Shown in pieces: positions 27,701 through 42,300 of a DNA stretch of 64,000 nt (positions are counted from its first letter, which is position 1; each line of letters opens with the position of its first letter). Origin of the DNA: Serinus canaria. Its lineage: Eukaryota; Chordata; Aves; Passeriformes; Fringillidae. The notes under the pieces are model-generated. The model saw only the letters and a list, made by a program, of their open reading frames with translations. It had not been told where the DNA came from and ran no database searches. Where the stretch lies: the NCBI RefSeq assembly GCF_022539315.1, contig NC_066316.1, positions 33,915,245 through 33,979,244 on the forward strand, written 5' to 3'. Position numbers and translations under genes: made by a program.

Positions 27701-29810
27701 GTGGAAACATGAAAACCTCTTATGAGCACTCTCCAGTCTTAATGCCTGAGTCCTTTAGCCCTTTTGCCCAGTGGAGTACTACTGGTGTCCCATCTCTCCC
27801 AGGAACAGATATCTTAGGGCAGCAAGATTTTTCCTTTTTTGGACTGTGGTCATATGCTTTGTATGAAATTCCTATTCACACTGGAGAAAATTCCATGTAC
27901 AGATCAATGGCTGCACAATCTTAGGTATGCAGTCATCTGCCAGGAACAGACACTGATTTTGTTTCATAAAACAATGGAATTACCCTCTGCAAAAGGAAGA
28001 TATATCATTAAAAACATGTTACCACATCAGACAGGAAAATGTAAATAACCATACGTAACAGCAGCTGTTCCTGATCAGGTTCCATTCTTTGATCTTTAGA
28101 AAGATGGCTATTAATTAGCAGGGTCAACACTAAGCTTTTTCTTGGTAACAATGATCTTCTGAACCGCCCAAATAATAGCTAGTTGCTTGTAGCTTTGCTA
28201 TGTTAAGCTTCTTGGGAAGGATTCTTCAGATAAATTGGATAACAAAATTACTTAATATAAACAGCTCTGAACTTAGGTCACATTTGCAGTAGATAGAGGA
28301 TACATTTTGTTAGTAACCAATCCTGAATCCTTTGAAATCATGCATGAAATTAGTTCCAATCATACTGAAATTGCAGGTAATTGCTACTGAGATTGCAATC
28401 ACTGCTTGACATGAATATCTACCTGCTGTGCCAGGTTCCATCTGCAACACACAAGTCACCACATTGTGGACTCTAAGGCTGCTGAAACACTTCTGTTAAG
28501 CTGCATTTCCATTTTGCACTACTGGTTGGAAAAATTTCTTTGAATGCATTGGATAAACTGCAGAGTCCTACTAATGCCCATGTGAATGAACCCCATAACA
28601 GAGTGCAGTATCAGACCCAGAGGCTGGTATCAAATCCAAAGCAGTCAAATCCCAAAGCCTGCCAGCAAACCACAAAGCAAGTGTAAAATCCTGAACACGC
28701 AACATATTCCAGAGTGGGGTCTGACTAGTCTCCAGCATGCAGTTTCTGATTCCACTTTGGAATTCAGCAGCATACTGGAACAAGTTACACCTGCAGTTTA
28801 ACTCTGGATCATAAACAACATCTTTCTTTTTGATACGGTATAGTCACACAACATCTTTTCAATGAAAGCCATAGCAACATGTATGGAGGGAGTCCACTGA
28901 AGGAATGGAAAATGACCTTGATTTCTCCTATTTTCACATAGCAATAGGGATGAGAAGTTCAGAGTCTGTGATTATGTCTCTCCTGTCACAAGACATGCAG
29001 GAGACTAGTCCATGTGAATTTGCACATATGTTTGAGACAAGCCCAGCTGGTCCAAAGTCACAGACTTAAGAATTAATCTTTCATAATTTCCGTGGTCAAA
29101 TGTTCAGAGAATCATGGACATGCCATCTTATTTAACTGCTAATGTAGTTTGACAGCAAATAGCACATCCTCTCAAAAAGAATATGTAGTCAAATACACAA
29201 ACACTTCCTCCTATATCTGACTAGACAGTAGAAAAAAATGTAAACTCATCTGCCACTGGTTCATAGTTAAGGTCATAGTGGTTGCATAGTTGAAAAGTAT
29301 TTCCTTGGATGTCATGAAGGGAAAGATGTGGTACTGTTAAGACTAATCCCTCCTGTTACTTAGCACACATTGCAGAATCATAAGATTATGTCCTGTTTTA
29401 ATATGCAAACTGGCCTTCAGATTTCAGCCAGGTCTTCAGCAATTTATACATCCAGTTTGTTCTCCAGGAACTGCCAGTTCCAAGGCAGAAAGGCTAATGT
29501 CTCTGTGGCTGCTTGCAGCACCAAGGAGCCATGCCAAAGCACAGTGTCTGGCTCCGTGCTCCCCACTCTGCTACTGTTTCTTCCCTTTCACAGCCACACT
29601 CTAGGCACACATTACTTCTGGGCAAGACTCACTTCCCACTTCTCTCAGGAAGAACCTCTCATTGAGCTGAGGCTCACTGGAATGCAGAATGTTTGTGACT
29701 ATGTCCCCAAACGGAAACATTTACATAACGTGCTTGATTTGATTAAGAAATGAGGTGCACAAATGCCTCAGCCACCTGAGCCATACTTGTTCAAAGAACC
29801 TAACTGGAAA

Positions 29811-29823
29811 CCAGCAGATGGTG
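29811..29823 (+). promoter_or_regulatory. CTCF-like core motif
   Basis: CCAGCAGATGGTG matches the CTCF core CCASYAGRKGGCR at 12 of 13 positions on the + strand, with T for C at position 12, the same deviation as the site at 12275. This is motif evidence only. Confidence 0.35.
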
Positions 29824-31028
29824 GTAGGAGTTCTTAAATCTGAATTTTGCAATTCATAACTAACGTGAACAAACTTGAGTTTTAGGTGATAATTAGATGC
29901 AATGCCAGAGCTATATCTTACTTTTGAGTCCCTTGCAGATAACATCAAATTATTGACCTTAAAATGGTTTGATATACATCCACTTCCTATGATACTTTTC
30001 CCCTCATCCTCATTCATTTATTTTGTGCAGCCCTGTAAACTGTAGCAAAACCATTATCAGCTCAGAGTGCTTGTGGCACCCTGCCTGCAGTGATGCTCAG
30101 GTGCATTACAAGTGACAATGGAGAGGAAACTTCTAAAAAATAAACCCAAATATTTCTGTGAAGTGTGTTCCTCCTGTGTGGGGGTGGAGGTCATGTGTTC
30201 CTTTCTCCCTTGGTGGACCCAAGCCCTGAGTTTAGAGTCTCTAACTGTGAAGGGATAAAACATACAAATACTGTGTCTTCCTACACCTTCTCTGTTCTCC
30301 CATCATTCATGGCTTATAGACAGAGCACTGCTTGGCCCCCTTCTGGAGCTCCTAACTCTCTGTCTCCAAAAGGCTTTATTTCTACCCAGGGAAAAAGGGG
30401 TTAATAGGTTAAAAATGTGGGGATGTGTTTGGAAGAGTGAGCCCTGTAGTTCTTTTTGCCAATTTTACACACTACTACCAACTAGTGCACAGCAACAGCC
30501 AACAACCGGGACTTCTCTGTGTCCCCTTCAGTCCGAATGCTAAGTACTAAAAACAGATGCTAATTGTATGGTTCCAGAAAAAAAGAAAAAGAGCATGCTG
30601 GGGTGACTCAGGACATATTCCCACTGTTGTGCAAGGACAAATAGTATTTAGATATGTGGAGATTTGTCTGTGGTTTACTGTGGCTTGTTGGGGGGCAGGG
30701 GAGGGGTATGCTTGTGTATGCAAAAACTCACAAGCACCACCCTGAACTATTTTAAGTCTTGGAGATGAAACTGATGATTATCTTCTAAGCTGTTAGCAAA
30801 TGGCTATTCAGTGCCATGGTGGTACAAACTGAACTCAGTGACAAATAAAGAATGGGATAATAAACAGAATTTTATGTATCTCCTTTGAAGCATAAAACTT
30901 GCTACAAATTACATATCATTAAACAAAGGCATAAAAACTTATTGGAAAACAGAGGGTGGCAACACTTCAACAAAAATGTAAATGTGACTCTGATGCATAT
31001 ATTTTTACCTGAGGGAAATCAATGCCTG

Positions 31029-31088
31029 TGAAAACACTCAAGACAAAAATACTTATGAAAATGAAAACATTCAAGGCAAGAATTTATT
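31029..31088. repeat. 33-bp tandem duplication, diverged
   Basis: TGAAAACACTCAAGACAA (from 31029) is repeated as TGAAAACATTCAAGGCAA (from 31062), a spacing of 33 bp with scattered substitutions. No function is suggested. Confidence 0.7.
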
Positions 31089-32618
31089 ACCCTACGATTT
31101 TATTTTTTTATTGTATTCTCAAATATCCAGCCAAGCGATAGGAATGCATTGCTCTGGATTGCAGTCACCCTTCTTTCAGCACTTGACTGTAAGTTCTGTC
31201 AAGGAACTTTGTACAACATTTTACACCTCAGGTTAGACACTTTATTTGTAATTAGGCATCTAAATAGTTAGCATCATTATCTTAGTGGATAAGACACAAA
31301 CTGAAAACTTCTTTAGAAAAGTTAATTGAAATTGCTAATTTAGGTGACTTACAAGTACAAAAGCTTGACAATGGTGTCGAGAGCCTTCCAGCACCTTCAG
31401 TTACCTTAGTTGGAAGAATCATTACATGACATTCCATGCTGCAGCTGGTTTTTGTTACTGTAAAACTCCATATGCTGGAGCCAAGTTATTAATTAAGAAA
31501 TATTTTTTGGCACTCTGGTGTGACTTACACCCCAAAAAGACCTGCAGTATGCTTTGGTTCCAAGCAGTTAGCTTCCCCAAGCCCTTTGACGTGTTTCCTT
31601 GAATATTTGAATAACAAAATCTCCCACAGAATAAGATCCTTCCTTGTCTCATCTGATCTAAATTCTGTCTTTAGGGCATCTTCTTCACCTTTTGGACAGA
31701 CATAATTCATTCTATATGCTCTAAACTGCTTATAGGTTTGTTTATACAGACTGTAAGGGGTTAGCAAGAAGGAAAGCTATTTTTACAGCCAATAAAAACG
31801 AAAATCATGCTCCTGACATCACTTTACAAACTAAGCCTTCAGGTTATAAGGTCTCATTTCTTGCAATGAAATGCCAGGTTTATTGCTAGGCATTATGCTA
31901 CTCTCCAATTCTAACCTCCAAAATCCTTCATTACAATCTCCAGACCAGATAGGACTCTGCTGCCAGGTTGAAGCCTAGAGTGAAAGAGGAGCAGCAGGGT
32001 ATAGTGGAGGCAGCCCTCTGGGACTCTGCAAATGAGGAACCTGATATTTGAAGAAACCAAGACGTGCTTCCAAAACTTTTAGCAATTTTATGGCAATTTC
32101 AGGCACAGAATCAACAGTGGCGTTCCACTGTGCTAAAGGCAGGCTTGGCACTCTGCTTTTTGGCTCCTCTAGTATTTGGGGCAACACCTGTATTGTTCTG
32201 CTATTTTAAAGCTCCAGATGCTGTTAGGTTGATTCCTGTGAATGTGAGCTTTTGTTAAAGAAGAAAAGAGTAACTTAAAAGCAAGTCTTCAATATGATGA
32301 CAAGATATTGAAACTGCAAACCTTAAATGACCTCAAACCAGAAGGAAGCAAAGTCAATACTTCTGGTTTACTTAGAACTAGAATTTTTAATCCAACTTTT
32401 GGTGGATGGCCAGAAATGGTCTCAGTTTCTCAGTTTCAACAAGTTGTTTGGCTTTTCCTGCACATGTTCTGCCACTGGAACACAGTGTCCAACCTTGCTT
32501 CTCTTACCAATGCCACTGTGAGCTTATGTTTACACTGGTTGCACCATGGCTCATTTTTGTGGTTCTTTCCCTCCTTCTTGCCAAATACTTCGGTTTCTCC
32601 TGCCAGAAATAAGAAGAT

Positions 32619-32671
32619 GGGGTGAGTGAAGGGTTATGGGGTGAGTGAAGGGTTATGAGGTGAGTGAAAAG
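32619..32671. repeat. 19-bp tandem repeat, about 2.7 copies
   Basis: The unit GGGGTGAGTGAAGGGTTAT occurs exactly twice (32619-32637, 32638-32656) and is followed by a degraded third copy starting GAGGTGAGTGAA. Each unit contains GGTGAGT, which looks like a splice donor, but no exon is evident beside it. Confidence 0.85.
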
Positions 32672-33360
32672 CAAAGATGGGGTGTGTGATGACAAAGGGA
32701 GCAGAACTGGGAAGCGTGGGGAGAAATGGAGAAGAGGAGGAAGCTGAGATATTGGAAATGCATGTAAGACTCAAATAGGATGTGTCATTGAACCTCCAGC
32801 ACTTCCAAGACAGAGCTCTAAACAACATTATTTTTGTCTGGTTACTATAAACCAATAAACAGGAAATGTGTTATAGTAATAAACAAAGGACAGGAAAAAG
32901 GAAACACCACTAATCAAACAGGAACACAGCCTGGGAACATGAAAAAGGAACAAACAAGAGTTATGTTTTGCCCAATTCTCACTCAGGAATGGGAACAGTA
33001 ACAAGTATGACAAAACACAGGACAAAACAGAGGCACTTGAGGCAGGACAGAAATGAAAACCAACATTCTCAGAGACATTTTGGGCCTTGTTTCCTGCTAG
33101 GAAATAGGATGGGAGCTTTTGATGCAAACTCTAGTTGCTATTCTACCTCTTACCCTGGAAGTTTTAAAAGAGTATTTGCATCTGCATATGAAACTGTAAC
33201 TACCTCACCTCAGATGTGTCCCTTGTCTTTAGCACAAATTTGCATCAACAGAATGAAGCTATTTAGCATGAGAACCTTCAATACTCAGCAGTCACCAGAG
33301 GTAGGCTGTGTTCATGCTGGGTGGAATGTGAAAATATAAAATTTTTTTAACTGTTTATAC

Positions 33361-33415
33361 ATACATTTTATATATATATTTGGATATAGATATATATATA
33401 CACATGTATATACCC
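33361..33415. repeat. TA-rich dinucleotide tract
   Basis: An imperfect TA/TATATA microsatellite with interspersed GG and CACATG interruptions. Confidence 0.8.
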
Positions 33416-33876
33416 ATAAACATGCATTTCTTTGTGCAGGAACATCCTATTTTCAGCATTTCTGTTTTACTGCAGGGCTAGGGAGTATCCTTTAATGTAT
33501 TCTCTGTTCTTTTTTCATATGTTTGTTCTGTGCTTTAGCCACAAAAACCTCTTTAGAAAACAGACTGTTTCTGTGGAGAAACTTTAGTCAAAAATAAGTC
33601 CAAGTGTTCCTGTGGATGTTTTTCCATGAGGTTCATTCTGAAAACAAGGCTACTTTCTTGGAAATATTCTGTTACAAATTGAATTGGTATATGATTCACT
33701 TAATTCCATGGGTTTATGTTCCACCTAAAACACACAGGTGAATAGTGAAGAACCATTTGGATTTACTTTCTGCAAGTAGGATATTCATAAATAGAAAGCT
33801 CAAAGGAGAAAATGAGCTTCCAGTGGATAAAAGCTATCAGCATTTGAAACACATGACTGTTTTTATTAAAGATCTA

Positions 33877-34340
33877 GATAACGAAGAGACTGCATCATCA
33901 GCAAGTTTGTACAATACCAGCAGGAGTGGTTGATGCACCAGACAGTTTTGGTATCATTCTGGGGGACTTTGACATGCTGAAGAAATCAGACAACAAGAAA
34001 TTTAGGAAATTCCAAAAAAGGAAAAGGGGATCCTAAGGTACTTGGGCCACAAGCAGTCACTGTGGTGGTACCCACTGAGAAGACAAGAAGCAATGGGTAG
34101 ACACTAAAATATAAGAAATTCCATTTAAACATAAGAAAAAAAAATATTGCTGTAGGGGTGATCATACATTGGCACAAGTTTTTCAGAGTGGTTGTGGAGT
34201 CTCCACCTGTGGTGGCATTCAGAAGGTGACTGAGCAACCTACTTTAGCTGACCCTGCTCTGAGCAAAGAGGCAGTGGGGGGCTTGGCCTTGATGATGGTG
34301 AGAGGTCCCCTCACAGTGTTATCTACTTTGTGATGGTGTG
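33877..34340 (+). mobile_element. CR1 LINE fragment, old, 3' part
   Basis: The sequence follows the usual CR1 3' layout in order: a CATCATCAGCAAGTTTG-type segment near the left end, ACAAGAAGCAATGGGTA near 34083, GAAATTCCATTTAAACATAAG near 34117, TTGTGGAGTCTCCA near 34192, GCTGACCCTGCTCTGAGCA near 34247, and GATGATGGTGAGAGGTCCC near 34292. Many substitutions and small indels show it is old. It is 5'-truncated, as most CR1 copies are, and the terminal ATTCTRTGA tail is largely eroded. It carries no intact reading frame. Confidence 0.85.
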
Positions 34341-37300
34341 AAATTAAATAAAAACCCATCACAATAATGACAGGCTGAAGATAAATGATTGTCAATTCAC
34401 AGTGAAAGACAAGAAGGGGAACATTTTGCAGAGCACCTCTGGCTGCCTTGCTTCTGAAGATACCCAAAAAGCAAGGAGGTGCTGCTGAACAGTGCTCTGG
34501 AGGTATAGGGACTGGACAGCTGACATCTGAGAGGGGCTACGCAGCTGAAGGAGAACTCTGAGCTATCCCCCAGCAGATATCACAGATGGCTGAACCAGGA
34601 GGCAGTAGGTGAGGCAAATCCTGGGTTCTGGAATGAGAGAAAAGAAGAGCAGGTGGAGTCTCAGCAGGCTGTTTGGAGACGGTTTTACACGCTGGCACAG
34701 TGGCTGTGGAGATATGGCTGGCTCCTACTGTGTGCCTCAGTCTTATTACCTCTCCTGAATGAATACAGGGTTGTGTCCTGCCCAAATGGATGCTAAGCTG
34801 CTTGGGAACAAGCATGGGTCTGGCATGAGTGATTTCTCACTCAGCTCTGGTCATCACCTGCTTCTCTCACTTTTCCTCCCAATTGGCTTCAGCTGATCAT
34901 CCAATGCCTACCAATCACGACATAATTACTTAGATACTCCTCCAGCAGCTCTTTGGAAAGTACTCCCCAACATAAGGATGGCAGAAGGATAGGCTGAAGC
35001 ATGTCCATTTCCCTGGTCTGTTTTGGGTTCCTGTGCCAGAAAACAGCACCTTGGAGGTCTGGAGAAAAGAGACTAACCAGGGCTGACACACACAACATTC
35101 ATGACCTTCCCATGGGGCAGCTTAAAGGTAGGAGTGAGATAGCACTCCATCAGAGACCAAGGTATTTGCAGCTTTAGCAGCAAGCTGTGCCTATAGCTAG
35201 ATTACTCCATCAGGGAGACACGTGTGCTTGCTTTGCTCATGGTCAGGATGAATGAATTGCTTCACTGCTGTGCCAGAAGCCTGAGTCTGACTGGCTGTGA
35301 GCAATTTATAGATCTGCATCTTCCCTGCAAATGCCCCAGCTTCAGACATGCCTTTAACTGGCATCAGAAGGTAATTTAGGTGTTCACTGCCGTCAGCTCA
35401 TTTAAGTTGTCAAATGCAGACCCTCTTCATTAGTTTTTCTCACCATTGCAGTCTCTGTTGTCTGGTTTTGCCTTTCCAATAGAAGTAAAAGATTTGGCAG
35501 AGAGGCATGTAGGGAGAAATAAGAGATTCAGAATGGACAGCCCTGCCTACATGTCAAATCATTTGATTAGGCAAAGGGCTCAGTCAGACTGGGCAAATAA
35601 AATGTAATTAAACTGATTTCACTTAATTAGTGTATTAAAGGGACTCATCCCTGCTAAAATGGCAGCAACAGGAGAAACCACAAGTTTTGCCTACATGAAA
35701 CCATGCTTAGGTCATGAACAGAAATACCAAGTGTGGTAAGCAGGACATCTCTGACTCTGAGCATCCAAAATACTGCACAAGGTTCATCTTCAGAGCATAT
35801 AAGGATATCAGCATGTATCACCAAATATGTCTGTGATTTAAAATGCTAGTAAATTATGATTCCCAGACAGATGAGCCAGATCTACAGCTTTACTAAAGTG
35901 CCACATTTTTCTTCAAGTCATAGTTTGAACCCATGCCTGATTCAGAGAAAACTTCTGACACTCAATTTTTTTGTTGATCACAAGTATGAAGGATTTTGGT
36001 AATAATGGTTGAGCACTCACACTGGCCAAGTGCACAGCAAGCAAGTCATTTATGCAGTCCATTTCTTCTCAGTATTATTAGAAAAACTATTTAAAGCATA
36101 ATTGGTCTTTTAAGTTCTTGGCTAGGCTCTCATTCTGCTGTCTGAATGAAAATAAAATTAAAAAACTCTAATGAAAAATTCCTGACAGATGTTTTGTGCC
36201 ACTAAGCTGATACAGGTGCAATACACCATCTCACTAAAGCAAATTACTCTGGCTCTGAAAACTTGAGACATTTATTCTTGAGTCCAAATTTAAAAACCCT
36301 TAAAAATCACATTAGAAGGAGAAACCTGGGAGTAAAGCAAACCAAAGTCTGGGTAAGTTAGTTTTGGCAAAATTAGTAAAGAAAACAGAACAAAATAAAA
36401 TACGGTCAAGGGAAGGGGAAACCCACAAACATAAAGGCACTTAAGGTGTAATTTTTTCTAAGTAGATTTTCACCAAAAGTAGTGCATAAACTCAAAACTT
36501 CATTAAAATGTAAAGCCTGAAAGGGTTTAGTAGGTGAGGCTCTTGTTTATTACGTGTGACTGTGATGTCAGTCCAGGTGAGGGCTGTAATGAAAACAAGT
36601 TCCAAGATTTTAGTCCAGTTTTTTGAAGGTTAACTCAACATCACAAGCACATCAAGTCATATAACAACCATAGGCAAGGCCAGGGTTCTTCCATCCAGAT
36701 AGCCCTAAAACTGTATGGACAGTACATGTACTAACCTACAAGTAGTTTGTGGGACAGTGGCTTAGTAAACATAGGTTAAACTATTATCAGTAGTCTGGAA
36801 AAGATTAATGGCCAATCTTTCCAGAAACATGCATCTGTCTTCAGTGTGAAAAATATCCTCCAAGTGTTAATGCCCTCAGTATTTGCACAAACAAGTACCT
36901 GAGAGCACCTAATTTGCAGTTTACTGCTGAGTGCTGTGCACACTCATGTCACACATGATGCACTAGTTAAAAAAGTAAAGCAAACAGCATCTTTTTAGGT
37001 AATATACTAGAAACCCAGAATGGAGAAGGGGAAAGAGACAAACTCAGCTGAGACAGGAAACTCACCCACAAACCAAAACTTGACAAGATTTTTATGAGAT
37101 GCTGATGAGAAACTCCTCTCAAGAGGCCCCATAATGGGCTTGAACCAGCCTTCAAAATCCAAATATTTCACAAACTTCTTTGCATAAGTCTGTTCCTACA
37201 GAAGATAAAGGAAGGGAAAAGAAATTCCTGATTTCGATTTGGAGAAAAGGAATTTTTTTTTCAAGAGAAAATATGTGAAATGCTATCTCTGTTGCTGCCT

Positions 37301-39363
37301 GGGAAAAAAACATGCGGGGAAATTTTCTATTAACACTTTTATAACTTCACCTGGGTTAAAGGAATTATTACAGGCCTTTTTTAAGGCGCTGTGCACTGAG
37401 GGTACTGTCACACACATGTACACACAAAAGGCTGCATTGCCTTATTATGGTGTATGCACCACAGCCTGAGCAATGTATCTACATTAAACACAATCCTTTG
37501 CTAAGGAGGTCTTAATGCCACTGTTTCAGGAAGGAAACCAGTCTCTTGCAAAGCATGCATTTCAGATTTCTAACTCAAGCTGTTAGAGGTGGTGCTTTGT
37601 GTGCACCCAGCTCTCCCTGACCACATTTTCTCTCATGTCCTGCACTAACAGCAGAGGGAATACACTGCTGCCATTAAGTACATGGACACCTTGTCAGACA
37701 CTGTGTATGGAGTCCTTGGGTCTTCTGGAAGCTGAAATGCTGACTGTGAAGCCAGTGAAATGTGCTCTGTCTCTGTGGAAGACAGAGTAAGACTCTGGGA
37801 CAGGTGAGGCTTAACTCTGTTGGGTGCATGCATTTACCTCTCAATATCCATCAATATGGGCCTTATCCTCATCAGAGGTCCTAAAACCACGTCAGACTCT
37901 TTTCATGAGAAGAGAGTAGTGTTAATATTTCTTCTACATCTACTGAATGTCCCTTTTGGGAAAGGTGGGGGCAGATTCTCGTGTTTTCCACAGGTTTCAC
38001 TTGTTAGATGAATCATGAGGAAACACCTCTGCCAGGAACACTGTGTGTCAGACCCTGTGAGAGCATGAACAGAAAATGCCTAGAGAAGCAGACCTGCAGG
38101 CAATGTAGATCTGCCAAAAGCTTGTTTAAGAAGGGCTTAAACAGGTAATAGCACAGATATAGCCACACTTCAGTAGTTATGACATGCTGAGAGGCAGTAA
38201 TTTGGCAGTCAGACAGCTCCATTGCCTTCCTAGGCAGGTATGTTGGAAAAGCCACTTGGAGATTTGAGGGCTGAATTCAGGTAGCTGAAGTGGTAGGTGG
38301 ATGCCTCAGCCCATCTGGGGCCTGATCCTCCCATGGTTTGCTAAATACAGAGTAGGAAACTGAAATTTTTCTGCATTACTGAAAGAGAAATTGTGCTGTT
38401 AGTAAAAAAACCTAGACTGCTACAAGTCTTTGTGATTTCTGCAAGGAAGACCTTGCCACAAGCCCAGGCAGCTGTATCCCAGCACAACCTTTGGAGACAG
38501 ATTTATGGAGCTCTGCCACTGCCCTCCATTGAGCATGAGCTCTCCCAGTGCTTACACAGTAACATGGAGCACATTCAGACTCCAGCTACCCCTCAAATAT
38601 CCAACTCTAGATGTATTTTCCTGACCCATATTTCTCATCACTGTGGCAGTCTTTGGCTCTGGTTTGTAAAAGCCAGCACTAGAAGAAACCATGCATTATA
38701 TTTTTTTGTTCTGAATTTGTTGGATTATTTTCCATCTGTCAACACCAGACCCTCCCCCCCTGCAAAGCAGCAAGTTAGAAAGAATTCTGCTAAAAATCGC
38801 CACCTAAATAAGCTACCTCTAAATTCTGCTAACTGAGCATTTTTGCATGATGTATGAGGGACCCAGATTTGCCTGGTGGCTGGAACTGACTCAGATAGTC
38901 TGGGTTTCCAGGCAAGTGCTGCCTGCCTGGGCTGTGGTCCAGACCTGAGTACTAAGTCAGCCTTAGGCTAAAGTCAGAGAGCCCACGATGGTGCAGTGCT
39001 TTGGTTTGGGTACACCCAGATTCATCAGGTCTAGGGATGCAGAGTACAGACCCTACTAACCCACGTAGAACAACACACATCCTGAGGTTCCATAATTCAG
39101 CATCTTTGTAAATGTAATGACCATTAATAAGTTGTACAGACATCCCTTGGATTTTATTTAGAATTAGAAATTTTCATAGAATTAGATAAAGACTTAGGTT
39201 GATGAGGACATTCAAAGACTGAGTGAAAGGATTTACATTTGAAAGCCAAATGCCATAGGCCATATGCTCACTAATTCCTCAAATCACCTTCTCTGGAGAC
39301 AAGTAGCAAACATATCTGCAGTTCTAAACATTTCTGCAGTTTTAAACCAAAGGAGAAATTAAT

Positions 39364-39379
39364 ACTATTTTAAAATAGT
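39364..39379. repeat. 16-bp perfect palindrome
   Basis: ACTATTTTAAAATAGT is self-complementary with no spacer. In AT-rich DNA this may be chance. Confidence 0.8.
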
Positions 39380-42300
39380 TTTTGATTATTTATGAACAAA
39401 AAGTGATGGCAGAATGGCACTGGTGTCATGGCCAGCACAGCATATGAGAGGAAAGAAGAGATTGCTGGGCACAGCATAGTTCTACCTCAGAAGTTCTCTG
39501 AGTCTTGAGAGGGTCCCCAGAGTTCTCCTTCCCATAAAGCATTAATTAGTTTACTGTTATTGTAAAGTATTTTTATTTTTAGCATCTAATAGCAGTTATG
39601 CATTTGCTATTACACCTTTGTTGGAAATTTAATCTCTGCTGTTCTTAGACTGAACTATTGCTTTATTAGGCGATTCCAAAAAAATATCTTTTTTGCAAGA
39701 TTATTTTTTAAGAGAAAACAAATGCGGTTTTTAAAATGTTCTCTATGTTTCTAACCTCATTTTTATGTTTCCTTCCTTCACACTAATTGCTCATTCCTGA
39801 CCAGTTCTGTTTCCCAGTATCCCATCTGAACATCATTACACTCTGGATGTATTCAATCACCTTTTTACCAACTCAGAAAGAGGGGCTAGTAACATACTAT
39901 TTTCTCTAGCTTACTTTTATTCAAAGAAAAAGAATATGGTACTATAGGGACCCAATATTTTTTTCTTTTTTCATTCTGGCTATTGATGTTATCATCTGAT
40001 ATCCATCAATAAAGCCTTTTATTCTGTAGATGTCCATGTATAATTCAATTGTCTGGAGAATCAGTGTGAACTTTTACAAATAATTAAAACACTGTACAAG
40101 CTCCTTTATAGGTGATAGCAAATGAAAGCCTTGTGCAATTAAAGTATCAGAGCAGGTTTGGTTTGTTTCCCAGATGTGCATATTCCACTTCTCCCTTAAC
40201 TCTCTGAAGACCTCAGTTTGGCTCAGTATAGCAAGTCTGTTAAAAAACTCCCCTGTGACATCCATGTTAGCACAGAACTGCTTGGCTGCTAGAAGGATTC
40301 CAGAGTTTGAATGTTTTCCTGTTGGATACTGGGCTGTGACATCACCTTGCCTCAAATCCTATTTTTCTGGTTTAAACTGCTCTGCTTTCCCATACTTGCA
40401 GCAGTTTAAGCTCCTCTGGCAGCCTGTTAGGTCGGTGGAGAAATTTTTGACTCTTTCATCTGAAGTCTATCAAGAAAATGTTGATCAGGTAGCATGATGG
40501 GAGAGCTTTATTTGCTGAAGTCTGCCTCTCAGGGGAAGTTTATTTGCATATTTGAAGAACTGAGGATGTTTTTGTAGTACAGGAGCCAAGCTGACCATGA
40601 TAAGACCCTGTGGGGTGGGACACCAGGGTATTTTCTCTGTTTTGTTAAACTCTCATATCTGTGAGTTATTTAAAATGCTGATTAGATTTTATTAAAGACT
40701 TGTGATTCTCTTTTCTCCAGAGGCCTATAAACATGAGGGTCATCTTAGTCTATGAACAACTCATATTCCAACGCCAAGATCTAAAACAAACAAACAAAAT
40801 CTCCAAAATCTAACTAAGACAATAGTTGAGATCCTAAGGACCTATAAATTAATAAGCTTTCCAGAATGAAGAGAGGATAAAGTCTAGGAGAGTAAATGAC
40901 TTCCCAAAAAATGTGCTAAGCAAGCCAAGGTCAGATCCAAGGCTTGCTGAAGGCACTGAAAGGACCCTTTTCAGTTGGACATGAATCTAAGGACTCTGTG
41001 ACATCCAATAGCACCATGAAATAGGGAACTGTGACTCAAATGTTATGTCATATTACGGTCATTTGGACACAGGACATTTGGAAGGACTATCTACTTTATG
41101 GAAAAGAACAACGAAGAACTTCAATTTTATATACGTGAGACTATCTTGATGTAAGTCTGTGGTGTAGCAGAAGCTACCAGTGGCAATCACTGATTGAAGA
41201 GTAATAGGAATCCTTGCTTTAGTTTGTCTCATCAACACAAACAGAAAGAGCCCACAAATACCTAGGGCAAAACTACTTCTAAATTCCTGTCTCTCCTTGC
41301 TGAGTGGTGCTTGTATGGTGTGTGGAATAGGTGCAGCAGCATGTTGTGCACACAACCACTGTGCTGAGACTGCTACCCTGCTGAAACGTGCTGTTCACTA
41401 TGTAGCTACCATACAGTTAAGAAATATTCATGCTAAACACTACTCCTGTTGGAAACAACCTTCCATGTTTGTGACAGTCACCAAAAGAATTACAAATATG
41501 CAACAATTCCATACACTTTGAATCTGAAATACTCCACAATTTACAAAACTGTTAGTTTCATCATTTCCAGGAATTCTGCCCTGCTTTTTCCTATTGGCTG
41601 ACATGAATGACTTTCATTTCCATCTAATCCACACTGTTTTCTTGTGACAAACACAGAAACCTCTCTACTCTCTGTACAAAGATTGTAGTAATCTACATAT
41701 GTAAAATATGGAAACACAAATTAAGTAAGCTCTATAATACTTTCCTACCTGTATGTTGGATCTTTTCCTGTGCGAGGCTTCTCTTTTTCTGTAGTACCTC
41801 AATTCCACACCAGTTGTGTATCTGCTTTAAACAGCCATATAAATAGACATCCCCTGGAGAGGAGAGAAGGGGATGCAGTTGATGGGATTTTGACCAAATC
41901 ATACACAATGAAGAAAGAATTATATGTGGTTATGACAGACCAGGATAAATTTGTAGGCTTCAATTTTTAGTATTAGTCTAAAAACCTTTCTCTAATTATG
42001 AATGTTTTAAAAGTCAACCTATTCAAAGTTTTAATTTTGCAATATCTTACTCAAAACAAAATTGGAAACCTAAGTATCTAACAATCTGCTTCTGATTTTC
42101 ATATATTTGAATCTTAATTCATGAGCATCCATCTGCTACTCTAGATTATTAACTAAAAATAAATAATGATTTTAGGAAAAGACAATTAGTTCTCAGGATT
42201 TTTTGTTTTGGAAAATGGAACTTTCATAGTATTCTATTTTTGCTACATACATTATGTAAAGGACTGTGAGAAATATAACTTCAAGCACTTGGGTTTTTTC

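Larger units (their letters stand above)
17221..33876. other. AT-rich intergenic sequence, no gene seen
   Basis: No supported gene lies here. The stretch holds short tandem duplications (17455, 31029, 32619), hairpins (18028, 24704), a CTCF-like motif (29811), an AT-repeat tract (33361) and a run of adjacent minus-strand frames (18181-18844), all listed separately. The longest remaining frames (127 codons at 29370-29753 + and 123 codons at 32968-33339 +) have no recognisable domains and fit chance expectation. Confidence 0.55.
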
